Shown: positions 56,976 to 64,000 of the stretch, piece after piece
Layout: the number at the start of each line of letters is the position of its first letter
How positions within the stretch are numbered: position 1 is the first letter of the stretch
Source: an uncultured Rhodocyclaceae bacterium
GTDB lineage: Bacteria > Pseudomonadota > Gammaproteobacteria > Burkholderiales > Rhodocyclaceae
Direction of reading: 5' to 3'
NCBI GenBank assembly: GCA_907163225.1
Contig: OU015322.1
Coordinates: 2,333,001 to 2,397,000, forward strand
DNA length: 64,000 bases
The notes under the pieces: generated by a model
Told to the model about the DNA's origin: nothing
The model's database searches: none
What the model saw: only the letters and a program-made list of their open reading frames with translations
Translations under genes and position numbers: made by a program

Positions 56976-57872
56976 ATGAAACATCTTATTTTTGGGTTTT
57001 TTTTCGGGTTGACCGCAACATTCGCTCAGGCCGACCTCAAGGTCTTTGCCACAGTGCCGGAATGGGGCGCGCTGGCCCAGGAAATCGGGGGCAGCAAGGT
57101 CAAGGTCTACAACGCGACCAACGCCTTCCAGGATCCGCACCGCATCGAGGCCAAGCCGTCCCTGCTGGCTCAAGCCCGGCAGGCCAACCTGCTCATCGCG
57201 GCCGGGGCCGATCTCGAAATCGGATGGCTGCCGCTGGTTCTGCGCGATTCGGGCAATGCCACCATCCAGCCCGGTCGGCCGGGCTATTTGGAGGCGGCCG
57301 GCTTGGTCAATCGGCTGGAGGTGCCGACCACGCTCGATCGCGCTAACGGTGACGTCCACGCGGCGGGCAATCCGCACATCCATCTCGATCCGCGCAATGT
57401 GCTGAAAGTGGGCGAAGCCCTCGCTGCCCGCATGGCCGAGCTGGATGCGCCCAACGCCGCCGCCTATCAGGCCGGCTACCAGTCCTTCGCCGGCAAATGG
57501 CAGGCGGCGATGGCGCGCTGGCAGAAGGAGGCCGCGCCGCTCAAGGGCGTGCCGGTACTCGTTCATCATGCCTCGTTCGCCTACCTGCTCAAATGGCTGG
57601 GCATGACGGAGGTGGGTGCGCTCGAACCGAGGCCCGGCATTGAGCCGACCAGCGGTCATTTGAGCAACCTGCTCGCCCGCCAGCAAACGCTGCCGGCCAG
57701 AATGGTGCTGCGCGCCGCCTACCAGCAGGAGGGGCCAAGCCAGTGGATCGCCGGCAAGACCGGCCTGCCGGCTGTCCTGCTGCCCTACACTGTCGGCGGG
57801 ACACCGGAGGCGAAAGACCTGTTCGGGCTGTTCGACGATACCGTGCAACGGCTATTGAAAGGAGCGCGGTGA
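56976..57872 (+). CDS. znuA: Zinc/manganese-type ABC transporter substrate-binding protein
   Basis: This 298-residue cluster A-I periplasmic protein has a signal peptide (HLIFGFFFGLTATFAQA) and VFATVPEWGALAQEIGG. Metal-ligand histidines lie in QDPHRIEAKPS, GNPHIHLDP and VLVHHASFAYLLKWLGM, and EPRPGIEPTSGHL carries the C-lobe ligands. A long His-rich loop is missing, so the metal could be zinc or manganese. A repeat copy supplies the hydrophobic core of the signal peptide. It overlaps the ATPase gene (GTGA). Confidence 0.85.
   Translation: MKHLIFGFFFGLTATFAQADLKVFATVPEWGALAQEIGGSKVKVYNATNAFQDPHRIEAKPSLLAQARQANLLIAAGADLEIGWLPLVLRDSGNATIQPGRPGYLEAAGLVNRLEVPTTLDRANGDVHAAGNPHIHLDPRNVLKVGEALAARMAELDAPNAAAYQAGYQSFAGKWQAAMARWQKEAAPLKGVPVLVHHASFAYLLKWLGMTEVGALEPRPGIEPTSGHLSNLLARQQTLPARMVLRAAYQQEGPSQWIAGKTGLPAVLLPYTVGGTPEAKDLFGLFDDTVQRLLKGAR
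56987..57018 (-). repeat. Interspersed 32-bp repeat, copy inside the substrate-binding protein signal peptide
   Basis: The plus strand reads TTTTTGGGTTTTTTTTCGGG followed by TTGACCGCAACA. It is translated as IFGFFFGLTATF, the hydrophobic core of the signal peptide (antisense frame F-G-L-T). Confidence 0.7.
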
Positions 57873-58447
57873 GCGGTCTTCTCCGCACTGAGCAGTTGGT
57901 CGTCGGCTGGCAGCAGCCGGCGACGCAGCCGCTCGATTTGTCTGTCGCGGCAGGTGAAATCGTTGGCCTGACCGGCCCCAACGGCGTTGGCAAAAGCACG
58001 CTGCTCGCCGCGATAGCCGGCCGGGCCAGGGTATTTTCCGGGCGCATCGAGCAGCGGCCGGGCACTCACCTGGCCTTGCAGACGCAGGACGTGCCGCCGG
58101 TCGTCGGCATGCCGCTCTCCGGTCGTGAACTGCTGGCGCTCACTGGCGCCAGCCCGGCCGGCTTGCCCGCCTGGCTGGCCGACCACCTCGACAGTCGGCT
58201 CGACCGTCTTTCCGGCGGCCAGCGCCACTACCTGACGCTGTGGGCGATTCTGCAGGCCCCGGCTGATCTGGTGCTGCTCGACGAACCGACCAACAATCTC
58301 GACGTCGCCGGCGTCGCTCACCTGACCGAACACCTGCGTGATCGGGCCGCCGCTGGCGCCGGCCTGCTCGTCGTCAGTCACGACACGGCCTTCGTCGACA
58401 CCGTTTGCGGCCGCGTGATCGCACTGGAAGGCCGGCATGTCAGTTGA
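57869..58447 (+). CDS. znuC: Metal ABC transporter ATP-binding protein
   Basis: This is a 192-residue ATPase with Walker A GPNGVGKSTLL, signature LSGGQRHYLTLWAIL, Walker B LVLLDEPTNNLD and H-loop VVSHDTAF. It is shorter than typical ZnuC, with compact regions between motifs. The GTG at 57869 overlaps the znuA stop, and the 3' end overlaps the permease by 11 bases, so the three genes form one unit. The zinc label follows from the neighbours. Confidence 0.87.
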   Translation: MSGLLRTEQLVVGWQQPATQPLDLSVAAGEIVGLTGPNGVGKSTLLAAIAGRARVFSGRIEQRPGTHLALQTQDVPPVVGMPLSGRELLALTGASPAGLPAWLADHLDSRLDRLSGGQRHYLTLWAILQAPADLVLLDEPTNNLDVAGVAHLTEHLRDRAAAGAGLLVVSHDTAFVDTVCGRVIALEGRHVS

Positions 58448-59201
58448 ACTGTTTCAGATCCCTTTTCTGACCGGGCTGGCCTTCGCCATTTTGTTGCCGA
58501 TCCTCGGCTGTTACCTGCGTCTGCGTGACGAGTGGCTGGCCGCGCTGGCCTATTCCCACCTCGCCGCAGCCGGTGCCTTGCTGGCCATGCTCGCCGGCCT
58601 CGCTCCGGTCATCGGGGGGCTGGCGATGGCTGGCCTGGCCGGCGCATGCCGACGTCTGTTTGCCCGCCGCCTGTCCGGCGGGGCCGGCGACGCCTTGTTG
58701 CTGCTGGGCGGCTGGTCGGGAGCCGTGCTGATTACGGCGAACGAGCCCATGGCCGAGCGCCTTGGCCACGCTCTGTTCGACGGCCAGCTCTATTTTGCCG
58801 GCAGCGAACAATTGTGGCTGGTTGGGGTTGGCGGACTGGTCGCCCTCTTCTTTTTGCGCCTGCTGTCGCCCAACTTGCTGCTGGCGCGAGTCTATCCGGA
58901 TATTTTCCGTTTGCGCGGCCTGTCGGCCTGGCCGACGCAAATGGGCTTCGACCTGATGGCGGCGCTCTGCCTGGCTTTGGCCACCATGAGCCTTGGCGTC
59001 ATGGGCGCCTTCGCGCTGGTCTTCATCCCGCCGTGGCTCGCCTTCCGGCGGGCCGCCAACTGGCGTGCCGGATTGTGCTGGGCGCTGGGCATCGGCGTCG
59101 CCGCCTATGTTGCTGCATTCGCGCTGGCGCTTGGCCTGGATCAGCCATTCGGGCCGGTGCTGGCGATCCTGCTGGTACTTGGTGGCTTGCTCGTTGCGTG
59201 A
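58437..59201 (+). CDS. znuB: Metal ABC transporter permease
   Basis: This 254-residue ABC-3 family permease has about eight hydrophobic helices. GCYLRLRDEWLAALAYSHLAAAGALLA corresponds to the conserved early helix where the family has G-x-D-x-x-x-H-A. MSLGVMGAFALVFIPPWLAFR is the characteristic late helix. It is encoded directly after its ATPase and completes the substrate-binding protein/ATPase/permease set. Confidence 0.87.
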   Translation: MSVELFQIPFLTGLAFAILLPILGCYLRLRDEWLAALAYSHLAAAGALLAMLAGLAPVIGGLAMAGLAGACRRLFARRLSGGAGDALLLLGGWSGAVLITANEPMAERLGHALFDGQLYFAGSEQLWLVGVGGLVALFFLRLLSPNLLLARVYPDIFRLRGLSAWPTQMGFDLMAALCLALATMSLGVMGAFALVFIPPWLAFRRAANWRAGLCWALGIGVAAYVAAFALALGLDQPFGPVLAILLVLGGLLVA

Positions 59202-59246
59202 AGTTGAAGCGCGTGCTAAAACTACTATCCCGCATGCGGAGTAGTC

Positions 59247-60572
59247 ATGGTTTTTTCCTTTTTCAAGAAGCAGGACAAGAAGATGCCCGAGCGGCCGGCC
59301 GCTCGCCCGCGCTCGCCAGATCTGCTGCCAGAGGCAAAGACACCCAAGCCGGCTGCCGAGGTGCAGCCCAAGCCGCTGCCTGAAGCGCTGCCCGATCTTG
59401 AATTTTCCGCCAGTGTCTGGGCGAAAGCGGTGACTGATCCCGCGTCGGACAATGCATCGCCGACCTCCCAAGCCATGATTCATCCGCCACTCAAGGCCAA
59501 ACCCTTGGCCGCGGCGAACGCAGGTTTCAGTATCGACGATTTTGACCGCGATGATTTCACCGAGTCGAGCGTCATGGGCATTGACGTCGAACAGGACATC
59601 GATCCACTCCAGGCCTGTGTCGAGCAAGTTGTCGTGCTCTATGCCAACGGTCAGGACGGCGCTGCCCGCTCGTTGTTGGAAACTTTTGTTCGTTCCTACC
59701 GCGGTAGCGAAGGCAGGCGTTTCTGGGTGCTTTTGTTCGATCTGTTGCAGGTGACCGGTGACCGGGTCGGCTTCGAGAAATTGAGTGTCGATTTTGCCGA
59801 AGCCTGCGAAATGTCCCCGCCTACTTGGTCTCAGGGCGTCTCCGCGATGCAGCCGGCCTCCGGCACTCCGGGGCCAAGCAAGATTTTCTTTCAGGGCGTA
59901 CTGACCTCGGAAGGAGATTTGCCGGTCAGGGAACTGGCCAAACTGATCAACCAGAAGGTGCAGGTCAGCGTCGATTGCAGCAAGCTGATCGGTTGCGACG
60001 ACGAGGTTGCCAGACAACTGGCCGATTTGCTCAGCGCTGCCCGAAAGTCGCGTCTGCTGGTGGCGCTCGGTGGTGCCGATGGCTTCATCGATCGCCTGAA
60101 TGCACGCCTGGTTTCGGGTGAAGTGGCCCACGAACCCGCCTGGCGCCTCCTGCTCGAACTGTTGCAACGTCATGGTACGCAGGAGCAGTTCGAGGAACGC
60201 GCGGTCGATTTCGCCGTGACTTTCGAGCTTTCGCCGCCCTCATGGGAGCCGCGGCCGGCTGCGGCAATGCAGGCGGTGGCGGCGTCAGGCAGTCGTCCGG
60301 CCGACGATGCGTACTATTTGTCCGGCGAATTGAAGGGTTGTCGTTTCGACGAACTGAACGCAGTCATCGAATCACGTGAGCAGCCCGTCCTCGATTTTTC
60401 CGGTGTTCGTCGCCTCGATTTCGTTTCGGCCGGGCAACTGGTCAATCGTCTTGCGCCGTACAAGGCAGCGGGCCGCGAGATCATCATCCGCAGCCCGAAT
60501 CATCTGGTCGCCGAGTTGATGGCCGTGGTTGGCCTCAACAAGCAGGCGCGCATTCTCGTTCCCAAGTCTTAA
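59247..60572 (+). CDS. STAS-domain protein with internally duplicated helical and STAS units
   Basis: In this 441-residue protein a low-complexity Pro/Ala/Lys N-terminus (1-100) is followed by two repeated units. Unit one: RRFWVLLFDLLQVTGDRVGFEKLSVDFAEACEMSPPTW, then a STAS-like segment ending DRLNARL. Unit two: WRLLLELLQRHGTQEQFEERAVDFAVTFELSPPSW, then YYLSGELKGCRFDELNAVIE to ILVPKS, a fuller STAS fold (VLDFSGVRRLDFVSAGQLVNRL). No serine phospho-site typical of anti-anti-sigma factors is obvious. It ends 9 bases before hslV. Function is unknown. Confidence 0.78.
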   Translation: MVFSFFKKQDKKMPERPAARPRSPDLLPEAKTPKPAAEVQPKPLPEALPDLEFSASVWAKAVTDPASDNASPTSQAMIHPPLKAKPLAAANAGFSIDDFDRDDFTESSVMGIDVEQDIDPLQACVEQVVVLYANGQDGAARSLLETFVRSYRGSEGRRFWVLLFDLLQVTGDRVGFEKLSVDFAEACEMSPPTWSQGVSAMQPASGTPGPSKIFFQGVLTSEGDLPVRELAKLINQKVQVSVDCSKLIGCDDEVARQLADLLSAARKSRLLVALGGADGFIDRLNARLVSGEVAHEPAWRLLLELLQRHGTQEQFEERAVDFAVTFELSPPSWEPRPAAAMQAVAASGSRPADDAYYLSGELKGCRFDELNAVIESREQPVLDFSGVRRLDFVSAGQLVNRLAPYKAAGREIIIRSPNHLVAELMAVVGLNKQARILVPKS

Positions 60573-60581
60573 GGTAAAAAC

Positions 60582-61118
60582 ATGGAGCAATATCACGGCA
60601 CCACGATCCTGTCGGTGCGCCGGGGCAACGTCGTTGCCATGGGTGGCGACGGGCAGGTCACGTTGGGCAATATCGTCATCAAGGCGACTGCCAAGAAGGT
60701 TCGCCGGCTGTATCAGGGCCGCATCCTGGCCGGCTTTGCCGGCGGCACGGCCGATGCTTTCACGCTGTTCGAGCGCTTCGAGGCCAAGCTGGAAAAACAT
60801 CAGGGCAATTTGCTGCGTTCGGCCGTCGAGTTGGCCAAGGATTGGCGTTCCGACCGCGCCTTGCGCCGGCTGGAAGCCATGCTTTCAGTGGCCGACCGCG
60901 ATGTTTCGCTGATCATCACCGGCAACGGTGATGTGCTGGAGCCGGAGCAGGGCATCGTCGCCATCGGTTCCGGCGGTTCCTACGCGCAGAGCGCGGCACG
61001 TGCCTTGCTGGAGAACACCGAGTTGTCGCCACGCGAGATCGTCACCAAATCGCTGGAGATTGCTGGCGACATCTGCATCTACACCAACCGCAATTTCACG
61101 ATCGAGGCCCTTGAATGA
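60582..61118 (+). CDS. hslV: ATP-dependent protease subunit HslV
   Basis: This 178-residue proteasome-like peptidase begins [14 protein letters not shown], and processing would expose the catalytic Thr of [41 protein letters not shown] and [16 protein letters not shown] are family hallmarks. It forms the double-hexamer core for HslU. The stop overlaps the hslU start by 4 bases. The STAS-type gene lies 9 bases upstream. Confidence 0.96.
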   Translation: MEQYHGTTILSVRRGNVVAMGGDGQVTLGNIVIKATAKKVRRLYQGRILAGFAGGTADAFTLFERFEAKLEKHQGNLLRSAVELAKDWRSDRALRRLEAMLSVADRDVSLIITGNGDVLEPEQGIVAIGSGGSYAQSAARALLENTELSPREIVTKSLEIAGDICIYTNRNFTIEALE

Positions 61119-62455
61119 CCGCGATGACCCCGCAGGAAATCGTTTCCGAACTCGATAAACATATCGTCGGCCAGAAAAACGCCAAGAAGGCGGTGGCCAT
61201 TGCCTTGCGCAACCGTTGGCGCCGTTCGCAGGTGGCCGAGCCCCTGCGCCAGGAAATCACGCCGAAGAACATCCTGATGATTGGCCCGACCGGCGTCGGC
61301 AAGACCGAAATAGCCCGTCGGCTGGCCCGGCTGGCCAATGCGCCTTTCATCAAGATCGAGGCGACGAAGTTTACCGAAGTCGGCTACGTCGGCCGGGATG
61401 TCGAGACGATCATCCGCGATCTGGTCGAAATGGCCATCAAGTCGCACCGCGAGCGGGCCATGAAGTCCAAGCGTGCCCGCGCCGAGGATGCCGCCGAGGA
61501 GCGCGTTCTCGATGTTTTGCTGCCGACAGCGCGCGGCCCCAACTTTTTTGCCGAAAATTCCGAGTCGACCGCAACAGAGAACACGACGCGCCAGAAATTC
61601 CGCAAAAAACTGCGCGAAGGCGAGCTGGACGACAAGGAAATCGACATCGAAGTCGCCGCGCCGGGCATGCAGGCCGAAATTTTCGCGCCGCCCGGCATGG
61701 AAGAGCTGACCCAGCAGATTCAGGGGATGTTCCAGAACATCGGCGGCGGCAAGAAGAAGTCGCGCAAGCTGCCGATCAAGGAAGCGCTGAAGCTGCTGAC
61801 GGACGAAGAGGCCGGCAAGCTGGTCAATGATGAGGATGTGAAGCTGGAGGCCGTGAAGGCCGTCGAGCAGAACGGCATCGTTTTCCTCGACGAACTCGAC
61901 AAGATCGCCAGCCGTTCCGAAATGCAGGGCGCCGACGTGTCGCGTCAGGGTGTCCAGCGTGACCTGTTGCCGCTGGTCGAAGGCACGACGGTGTCGACCA
62001 AGTACGGCATGATCAAGACCGACCACATCCTGTTCATCGCGTCCGGCGCTTTCCATCTGTCCAAGCCGTCCGACCTGATTCCCGAGTTGCAAGGCCGCTT
62101 TCCGATCCGCGTCGAACTCGACTCCCTGTCGGTGGCCGATTTCGAGTGCATCCTGACCCAGACCGACGCCTGCCTGACCAAGCAGTACCAGGCGCTGCTA
62201 GAAACCGAAGGGGTCCACGTTGAGTTTGCCGATGATGGTATCCGGCGCATGGCGGAAATTGCTTTCCAGGTGAATGAGCGGACGGAGAACATTGGCGCTC
62301 GTCGCCTGCATACGGTTATGGAAAAGCTGCTCGAAGAGGTCTCGTTCGTCGCCGGCAAGGCGGGACTGGACAAGGTTCTGGTCAATGCTGCGTATGTCGA
62401 CGAGAAACTCGGCGAAGTCGCCGCCGACGAGGATCTGTCACGCTACGTGCTGTAA
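61115..62455 (+). CDS. hslU: ATP-dependent protease ATPase subunit HslU
   Basis: This 446-residue AAA+ unfoldase opens [21 protein letters not shown]. It has Walker [32 protein letters not shown] with the pore motif GYVG, Walker [12 protein letters not shown] and the C-terminal LSRYVL that docks into HslV. The I-domain (about 110-240) includes [23 protein letters not shown], part of which weakly resembles the interspersed repeat. It is coupled to hslV. Confidence 0.97.
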   Translation: MTAMTPQEIVSELDKHIVGQKNAKKAVAIALRNRWRRSQVAEPLRQEITPKNILMIGPTGVGKTEIARRLARLANAPFIKIEATKFTEVGYVGRDVETIIRDLVEMAIKSHRERAMKSKRARAEDAAEERVLDVLLPTARGPNFFAENSESTATENTTRQKFRKKLREGELDDKEIDIEVAAPGMQAEIFAPPGMEELTQQIQGMFQNIGGGKKKSRKLPIKEALKLLTDEEAGKLVNDEDVKLEAVKAVEQNGIVFLDELDKIASRSEMQGADVSRQGVQRDLLPLVEGTTVSTKYGMIKTDHILFIASGAFHLSKPSDLIPELQGRFPIRVELDSLSVADFECILTQTDACLTKQYQALLETEGVHVEFADDGIRRMAEIAFQVNERTENIGARRLHTVMEKLLEEVSFVAGKAGLDKVLVNAAYVDEKLGEVAADEDLSRYVL

Positions 62456-62475
62456 GACTGCGGGAAATCCCGGCT

Positions 62476-62500
62476 GTGCGGGCGCCGCGCGCGTCCGCAC
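62476..62500 (+). terminator. GC-rich hairpin after hslU
   Basis: GTGCGG and CCGCAC pair around a 13-base GC-rich loop, 21 bases beyond the hslU stop. No T-run follows, so it may be a weak terminator or a 3'-end stabilising stem rather than an intrinsic terminator. Confidence 0.4.
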
Positions 62501-62539
62501 AATCCACGCTGTTGCCACCCTACATTTGAGGCCTTCCAT

Positions 62540-63427
62540 TTGGACGAGCAAAGCCTGAGCTTTCGCCTGCTGGCCATCCTTTTTCCGATTTTCGGGATCG
62601 TCGCGGCCGGCTATTTCTACGCCCGCAAGCACAAGCCGGAAATGGCGGTCGCCAACCGGCTGAACATGGATGTCTTCGTGCCGGCGCTGGTTTTTGCCGC
62701 GATGGCCGGCAAGTCCTTCGATCTCGCGGCCTATGCCCCGCTCGCGCTCGGCGGCTTTCTCGTCCTTGCGACCTGCGGCCTGCTCGCCTGGCCAATAGCC
62801 CGGATGATCGGCATCCAGCCCAAGACGCTGGTGCCGCCGATGCTGTTCAACAATTCCGGCAACATCGGCCTGCCGCTTGCCGTGCTGGCCTGGGGCGAGG
62901 CAGCGCTGCCGGCGGCGGTGATCCTGTTCATGGTCGAGAACACCTTGCACTTTTCCTTCGGCGCCCGTCTGCTCGACCCCAAGGCGCGCTTGCTGACCTT
63001 GTGGCGCGTGCCCGTGCTTTTGGCCGCAATTTTCGGGTTGACCGTAGCGATCCTGAAAATCCCGGTCTGGACGCCGCTGGTCATCGCCATCAAGATGCTC
63101 GGCGACGTTTCGGTGCCGCTGCTCCTCTTTTCGCTCGGCGTACGGATGACCGATGTGTCGTTCGGCGAATGGAAGCTGGCGGTGGGGAGTGCCGTGCTGC
63201 GACCACTGGCCGGCATGTTGATCGCCGCCGGTGTCATCCAGCTGCTCGGCCTGCAGGGGCGCGACGCCGCGATGCTGTTCGTCTTCGGCGCCCTGCCGCC
63301 CGCCGTGCTCAACTTCCTGTTTGCCGAGCGCTACAAGCAGGAACCGCAGCGCGTGGCGTCGATCGTGCTGATCGGCAATCTGGCGGCGCTGCTTTTCCTG
63401 CCGCTGGCGCTGGCTTACGTGCTTTGA
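62540..63427 (+). CDS. AEC (auxin efflux carrier) family transporter
   Basis: This 295-residue protein has about ten hydrophobic segments. AEC family marks are IFGIVAAGYFYARK near the start, NRLNMDVFVPALVFAAM, PPMLFNNSGNIGLPLAVLAWGE and FVFGALPPAVLNFLFAERY. Bacterial members export malate or other small acids; the substrate is unknown. The start is a TTG at 62540. A repeat copy encodes the membrane stretch AAIFGLTVAILKI. Confidence 0.87.
   Translation: MDEQSLSFRLLAILFPIFGIVAAGYFYARKHKPEMAVANRLNMDVFVPALVFAAMAGKSFDLAAYAPLALGGFLVLATCGLLAWPIARMIGIQPKTLVPPMLFNNSGNIGLPLAVLAWGEAALPAAVILFMVENTLHFSFGARLLDPKARLLTLWRVPVLLAAIFGLTVAILKIPVWTPLVIAIKMLGDVSVPLLLFSLGVRMTDVSFGEWKLAVGSAVLRPLAGMLIAAGVIQLLGLQGRDAAMLFVFGALPPAVLNFLFAERYKQEPQRVASIVLIGNLAALLFLPLALAYVL
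63021..63047 (-). repeat. Interspersed 32-bp repeat, antisense copy inside the AEC transporter
   Basis: The plus strand reads TGGCCGCAATTTTCGGG followed by TTGACCGTAG. It is translated as AAIFGLTVA within a membrane helix, in the same F-G-L-T-V frame as the tlyA copy. Confidence 0.75.
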
Positions 63428-63457
63428 ATTTGGCCGTTTTTTCCGGTTGACCGTGGC
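63428..63457 (-). repeat. Interspersed 32-bp repeat, intergenic copy after the AEC transporter
   Basis: The plus strand reads AATTTGGCCGTTTTTTCC followed by GGTTGACCGTGG. It begins immediately after the transporter stop codon and ends 10 bases before the convergent hslR stop. It occupies nearly the whole intergenic gap. Confidence 0.88.
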
Positions 63458-63466
63458 AATGCCGGT

Positions 63467-63838
63467 TTACCGGCCGTAACGATCCATCTGGCGCCGGTCG
63501 CGCTTGGTTGGCCGGCCGTGGATGTCGGCGGCAGGGTCCTGGACGAACTGCCGGCTTTCCCGCGCCGCTTCCCGGGCAGAAATGCTTTCCGGCGTTTCTT
63601 CGTAGAGCAGCCGGGCTTCCGGCGCCGGGCCGCGTTTGTCCGAGAGGGCTTTGACCGTCACTTCCCAGCGCGTTTCGCTGTTGGCGATGTCGAGCCGGTC
63701 ACCGATCTTGATCTCACGCGCCGGCTTGATGGTCGCGCCGTTGACCTTCACCTTGCCACCGCTGACGGCGTCGCTGGCCAAGGAGCGCGTCTTGAAAAAA
63801 CGCGCTGCCCATAGCCATTTATCGACGCGCAGGCTCAC
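63467..63838 (-). CDS. hslR: S4-domain RNA-binding protein Hsp15 (HslR)
   Basis: This 123-residue protein has an N-terminal S4 domain ([44 protein letters not shown]) and a basic C-terminal tail ([15 protein letters not shown]). Hsp15 binds stalled 50S subunits carrying peptidyl-tRNA. The GTG at 63838 overlaps the lysA stop (GTGA) on the minus strand, so lysA and hslR are co-translated. The coupling is unusual functionally but clear in the sequence. Confidence 0.92.
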   Translation of the reverse strand: MSLRVDKWLWAARFFKTRSLASDAVSGGKVKVNGATIKPAREIKIGDRLDIANSETRWEVTVKALSDKRGPAPEARLLYEETPESISAREAARESRQFVQDPAADIHGRPTKRDRRQMDRYGR

Positions 63839-64000
63839 TTGGGCAGGATGGACTCGCCGGCGTAAAGTTGTTCGACCGTTTCGCGCTGGCGAATGACGTG
63901 AATCTTGTCGCCATCGACCATCACTTCGACGGCGCGCGGCCGGGTGTTGTAGTTCGAGGCCATCGCCATGCCGTAGGCACCGGCCGACATCACGGCGAGC
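63835..64000 (-). CDS. lysA: Diaminopimelate decarboxylase, C-terminal end (cut by window)
   Basis: The last 55 codons of a minus-strand gene entering from the right edge. The translation has [30 protein letters not shown], the C-terminal substrate-binding strand of LysA, and ends [11 protein letters not shown]. LysA makes lysine from meso-diaminopimelate, the product of DapF encoded at 51064. It overlaps hslR by 4 bases. Confidence 0.95.
   Translation of the reverse strand, partial: LAVMSAGAYGMAMASNYNTRPRAVEVMVDGDKIHVIRQRETVEQLYAGESILPK

Noticed and set aside
55524-57848. 774-codon minus-strand frame antisense to the porin and znuA
   Set aside because: Both plus-strand proteins have signal peptides and family motifs, while this frame has none; it exists because stop codons are rare in GC-rich antisense.
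58440-60173. 577-codon minus-strand frame antisense to znuB and the STAS-type gene
   Set aside because: Gln/Arg-rich shadow without start signals; crosses an intergenic region.
61541-61575. CCGAAAATTCCGAGTCGACCGC in hslU as a repeat copy
   Set aside because: Several mismatches in both blocks and a normally variable HslU region; kept out of the list of 17.

Overview
The window reads as ordinary chromosome of a betaproteobacterium of the Rhodocyclales (Dechloromonas/Azonexus-like). The call rests on gene order and protein character: metK facing two lpxL-type acyltransferases, dapF, DUF484 and xerC; ahcY with tlyA and metF; nadD-rsfS-rlmH-maf; hslVU; polA next to DUF2782 and thrB; and a B12 salvage cluster. 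The genus is inferred from general knowledge, not from a search. Coding density is high, base composition is GC-rich, and many neighbours overlap by 1-4 bases.

Layout. 1-10 kb is a cobalamin region: bluB (partial) and cobT each sit behind a cobalamin riboswitch, with cobQ, cobU, cobS and cobC nearby. It is interrupted by a vapBC toxin-antitoxin pair, by an AT-rich single-gene TIR-like protein that looks horizontally acquired, and by a soluble histidine kinase/response regulator-TPR pair. 10-18 kb is envelope polysaccharide and LPS: an MsbA-type exporter, four glycosyltransferases, an O-antigen-ligase-like protein and an acetyltransferase. 18-26 kb is housekeeping: polA, a LOG-family protein, thrB, two membrane proteins, nadD-rsfS-rlmH-maf.

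26-38 kb separates maf from rng and looks accessory: a 4'-phosphopantetheinyl transferase, a 1330-residue poly-lysine-synthetase-like NRPS (A-T domains, membrane segments, three hexapeptide-like domains), a glycosyltransferase, then an enoyl-CoA hydratase, a YdcF-like protein, acetoacetyl-CoA synthetase, an acyltransferase-3 protein and trhP. 38-42 kb has rng, a Tat-type dienelactone hydrolase, proQ, three tRNA genes (two Lys, one initiator Met) and mscS. 42-49 kb is the SAM cycle: metF, tlyA, a small membrane protein, ahcY behind an SAH riboswitch, an HD-GYP protein and metK. 49-55 kb has the lpxL pair, a GNAT protein, dapF, DUF484, xerC, an unrecognised 52-residue basic protein and rlmI. 55-59 kb is a zinc-type uptake locus (small Cys/His protein, porin, substrate-binding protein, ATPase, permease). 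59-64 kb has a duplicated STAS-type protein, hslVU, an AEC transporter, hslR and the 3' end of lysA.

The most unusual signal is a short interspersed repeat of about 32 bp. It combines a CGGTCAACCG block with an AT-flanked TTTGGCCAAA block and occurs about 17 times on both strands. Six copies are intergenic. Eleven lie inside genes and are translated in at least four reading frames, mostly where the protein families are variable or hold linkers, and once within a signal peptide.
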